From Lumbricus rubellus (lineage: Eukaryota > Annelida > Clitellata > Crassiclitellata > Lumbricidae), in the NCBI GenBank assembly GCA_945859605.1, contig OX243820.1, positions 22,796,450 through 22,860,449 on the forward strand: 64,000 nt of DNA, read 5' to 3'. The position numbers were made by a program, and so were the translations under genes. How positions within the stretch are numbered: position 1 is the first letter of the stretch; each line of letters opens with the position of its first letter. The notes under the pieces are model-generated. The model was given only the letters and a program-made list of their open reading frames with translations. It did no database searches and was not told the DNA's origin. Below are positions 61,593 to 64,000 of the stretch, one piece after another.

Positions 61593-61714
61593 GCCAATCA
61601 CTCTATACGATCCTTATTGCCCATGGTCTCTCGGGGACGCGCCTACATGATGTGGTTCGGGCCACCTCGTTGGCACGCCTCCACTATGCTTCCCATGCAT
61701 GGCCTGGGCTGTAA
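61593..61714 (+). mobile_element. Non-LTR retrotransposon fragment
   Basis: Translates as LIAHGLSGTRLHDVVRATSL and ARLHYASHAW, a stretch typical of LINE ORF2 downstream of the reverse transcriptase, ending in a stop. It is the host sequence into which family B inserted. Confidence 0.6.
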
Positions 61715-61888
61715 ATACTGGTCAGTGCGCCTGTATTAATGCAATAATACGGAATTTTAATGAATGCATTGATCATTGAAAAACTGAAATCTGTGCTTAC
61801 ATTGTCAACTAATAAGTTAGGTACAAACTAATGGCTATTGAAGTAGGTAGGTGGTTTTGTGTTTTTCTTCATCTTCACAAGAAATTTC

Positions 61889-62206
61889 GGTAAACACGAA
61901 GACTGAGTCACCGTACTCCAAACAATATGGCCACCGTAGATGCGTGCATAACAGAGCGGCCCGACATGCGGCCTAATATTTCCGCGAAAATTAAAGGACG
62001 CTTCAATTTCAGCAGAATGACTGCACTAAACCCTAAAACTAACCCTAACCGACCCTCACGGCGCCTAACCTGAGCCCTAACCGACCCTCACGCTTTGCAT
62101 GTTGAGATACATGTTGCGATGTCGTCGACCGGTCGCGTTCTAATTTTACGGCATTCGTTGGCAGCCATATTGTTTGGAGTACGGTGACTCAGTCTTCGTG
62201 TTTACC
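61889..62206. mobile_element. Family-A variant MITE, 318 bp, 8-bp TSD
   Basis: Termini GGTAAACACGAAGACTGAGT and complement. The TSD is GAAATTTC on both sides (61881-61888 and 62207-62214). The interior includes the telomere-like CTAACCCTAACC block and a segment shared with the right part of the nested family-B copy, suggesting a chimera. Confidence 0.85.
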
Positions 62207-62292
62207 GAAATTTCATAAGCTTAGGCGGGCCATTTAAAATCAGTCCGTGGATCATAGGTTGGACAGCACTTTATATATAAAATTTATATAAT

Positions 62293-62318
62293 ATAATTGT
62301 ATATATATATATATATAT
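62293..62318 (+). repeat. (AT)n microsatellite
   Basis: AT tract directly before the first large exon of the FBH1-like gene. Confidence 0.8.
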
Positions 62319-62323
62319 GATTT

Positions 62324-63862
62324 ATGTTTAGAATGCATTTGAATCGACATAAGAAAATTCACCTGAATGATGCTCAATGCCTGAAATTTAGCAATTCAGA
62401 GGAAGGTTCAAGATCCCTTCGAATGCCAATGGAAGATGGAAAGTTGCATGCGCCCAGTCACTTACAGCCAAGAGAACGCTTCAGGCGAAGAATTTCTCAT
62501 CAGGACGTACAGTCTTCTCAGCCAGCTGCTAGTGGATCTGCTGTGGGTCTTATTCAGTCTTCCAATTCTGACGAGTGTCAAGTTTCACAGATGGCAGCAA
62601 ATACTTCACTTGATTTTGAATCGTTGAATAACTCTGCGCCTGCTAACAGTGATGAGAAATTTCCGCACGCTTCATACCTGTCAACAAGTAATGGTGAAGA
62701 ATTTGAATTACTGTCTGAAATATCAGCTAGAAATGAAAGATTCCAGCCATCACTTTATATGTCACAAGGAGCTGATGAAGGATTTGGACTCGCATCTCAC
62801 CTGCCAGTGAAAAATGAAGGATTTAAATCAGCCTCTTACCTGTTGAATAAAAACCAAGAAGGATTTCAATCAGCCTCTCATCTGATGTCAAAAGCTGTCG
62901 ATTGCTTTCCAAGTGGCAACACCAGTTTGTGTGGAGGTGATTTTATTTCAGCAAGACAGCTTATGAATCCCCTGCATCATCTTAATGATGGCAGTTCTAT
63001 TAAAACTGAGACTTCAAGGGATGGATGGAAGCGACACCATTCAAGTCCAGAAATTTTGAGAAACAGAACATCATCACAGTCTTTGAATGAGGGTTTACCA
63101 GTGGTGAATAAAAAACCTAGAGTAAAAGAATGCCAGAAAAATAACTTAGACAGGTATTTTAAGCGTACTCCTGTTATTTCTTGCCCACCCTCCGACAATG
63201 AATCGCCGTTACTTGAATCCAGACAACCTGTTGACTGTACGAGTGAAACATACATAGTTGCTGCAGAATCAACTTGTGAAGAAAAGACACTTCTAGCTGA
63301 TGCAAGAGTGTCTCAAAATTCTCCTACTAAGTCCTCCGTACTGTGGTCTCCAATCCAGAAGGTTCCTGGTTCAGACACAATTTACTTCAGTCCAAGCACA
63401 GGCCAACATAAGAAGCTGTTCGATGGGGTAAAGGTGGAGTGCAGCTCAGTAAGAAAATCTCTTTGGAAGAGTGAGCCTGACCATGGAAAACTGTTTACCG
63501 AAGAGACACATCAATCGACAGGCAACAGAAAGAAATTTAAATTTGAAACAAAGACTGCATCAAAAATTTCAACCAGTGTAAACAAGCTGCAAAGTTCAAG
63601 AGAGGAAACATTTTCACGAAATAAACATGACGATTTACCTGGTAATAAGTACGAGCTTTTTGGATGTAGTGAGAGTGACTTGATTGAATTAAGCAGCGAT
63701 ACTGACTTTGATGATGAGAATGCAGCCGAAACAGTTAATTATTTTGCATACTTACCAAAGGAAATTGTGGAAAATATTCTGTGTCGCCTGCCATTTATGG
63801 ATTTGCATCTAAATGTCAAAAGAGTGTGCCAAGCATGGAATGACGTCATTAGTTCACCAAAG
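62324..63862 (+). CDS. FBH1: Probable FBH1 (F-box DNA helicase 1), first large exon, partial
   Basis: An open frame of 513 codons ends at a strong donor (AAG|gtaagt, 63863); the gene continues past the window. Residues 1-460 are mostly disordered and Ser/Asn-rich. Residues ~105-200 hold degenerate repeats of the form EGF-x-x-AS-x-L. A PIP-like KNNLDRYF lies near residue 273. The last ~42 residues are an F-box (YLPKEIVENILCRLPFMDLH, then VCQAWNDVISSPK). A disordered N-terminus with a PIP-type motif followed by an F-box fits FBH1/FBXO18, a UvrD-type helicase acting at stalled forks and forming an SCF complex. The helicase exons are outside the window, so another F-box protein is not excluded. 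Translation may start at 62324 or at the ATG at 62333, since ATGTTTAG|A could be a splice acceptor. Confidence 0.6.
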
Positions 63863-64000
63863 GTAAGTTGTTTCGTATGGGTGGGTATTTTGAGTAATTT
63901 TTATGTACTGGCTATCGACAGAAGAGGAATCTGCTTAAAACGGAATTACATTTGCTAAAGTTTTTAATATACTGGCCTGTAAAATTGGGCATTTGTCTTT

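Noticed and set aside
62977..63255. 92-codon minus-strand ORF
   Set aside because: Shadow of the FBH1-like exon on the opposite strand, with no splice or family support.

Overview
The window is nuclear DNA from an animal, A+T-rich and full of transposable elements. Coding exons are small (about 30-300 bp, one of 856 bp) and separated by introns of about 100 bp to 2.5 kb with GT-AG (twice GC-AG) ends. The repeats include LINE tails ending in GCGC-TATATAAAT, MITEs with 4-, 7- or 8-bp target-site duplications (TSDs), tRNA-derived SINEs and TTAA-ended micro-elements. The isoleucyl-tRNA synthetase has one C-terminal UNE-I module where the human enzyme has two. Together this suggests an invertebrate, probably marine, such as a sponge, cnidarian or invertebrate deuterostome. 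The species cannot be named from sequence alone.

Five protein-coding genes can be assembled exon by exon with consistent splice phases. (1) POT1, the telomeric single-strand-binding protein: + strand, 1470-13447, 17 exons, 904 codons. (2) IARS1, cytosolic isoleucyl-tRNA synthetase: + strand, 22586-42770, 26 exons, 1178 codons. (3) LSM8, a U6 snRNA Sm-like ring subunit: + strand, 45843-48726, 4 exons, 96 codons. (4) SLC35B4, a nucleotide-sugar transporter: - strand, 51410-59655, 10 exons, 333 codons. (5) The first large exon of a probable FBH1/FBXO18 (F-box DNA helicase): + strand, 62324-63862, running off the window. POT1, IARS1 and LSM8 are co-oriented, LSM8 and SLC35B4 converge, and SLC35B4 and the FBH1-like gene diverge across about 2.7 kb. 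They are housekeeping or genome-maintenance genes, and I see no evidence of operon-like coupling.

The 9-kb gap between POT1 and IARS1, the IARS1-LSM8 gap and the SLC35B4-FBH1 gap are transposon graveyards whose order of events can be read. A 431-bp hAT-type element has 8-bp TSDs. Two apparently identical 916-bp elements have 7-bp TSDs, one inserted into the centre of an older palindrome and one into a tRNA-derived SINE. A 308-bp family (A) is split in one place by a 1097-bp family-B element and is nested inside a short family-B copy elsewhere. A 220-bp hAT-like element lies inside a 712-bp element that carries a roughly 43-bp-periodic motif array. LINE fragments include a 1.3-kb reverse-transcriptase ORF in an SLC35B4 intron that ends in a perfect 32-bp fold-back.

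The most interesting biology is in POT1. It has an N-terminal extension of about 170 residues ahead of OB1 with a possible extra OB-like segment. Its C-terminal zinc/OB module lacks the long insertion that separates the zinc-binding Cys pairs in human POT1. One symmetric 111-nt exon is flanked by an inverted repeat. Nearby MITEs repeatedly carry TTAGGGTTAG, the decamer bound by vertebrate POT1.
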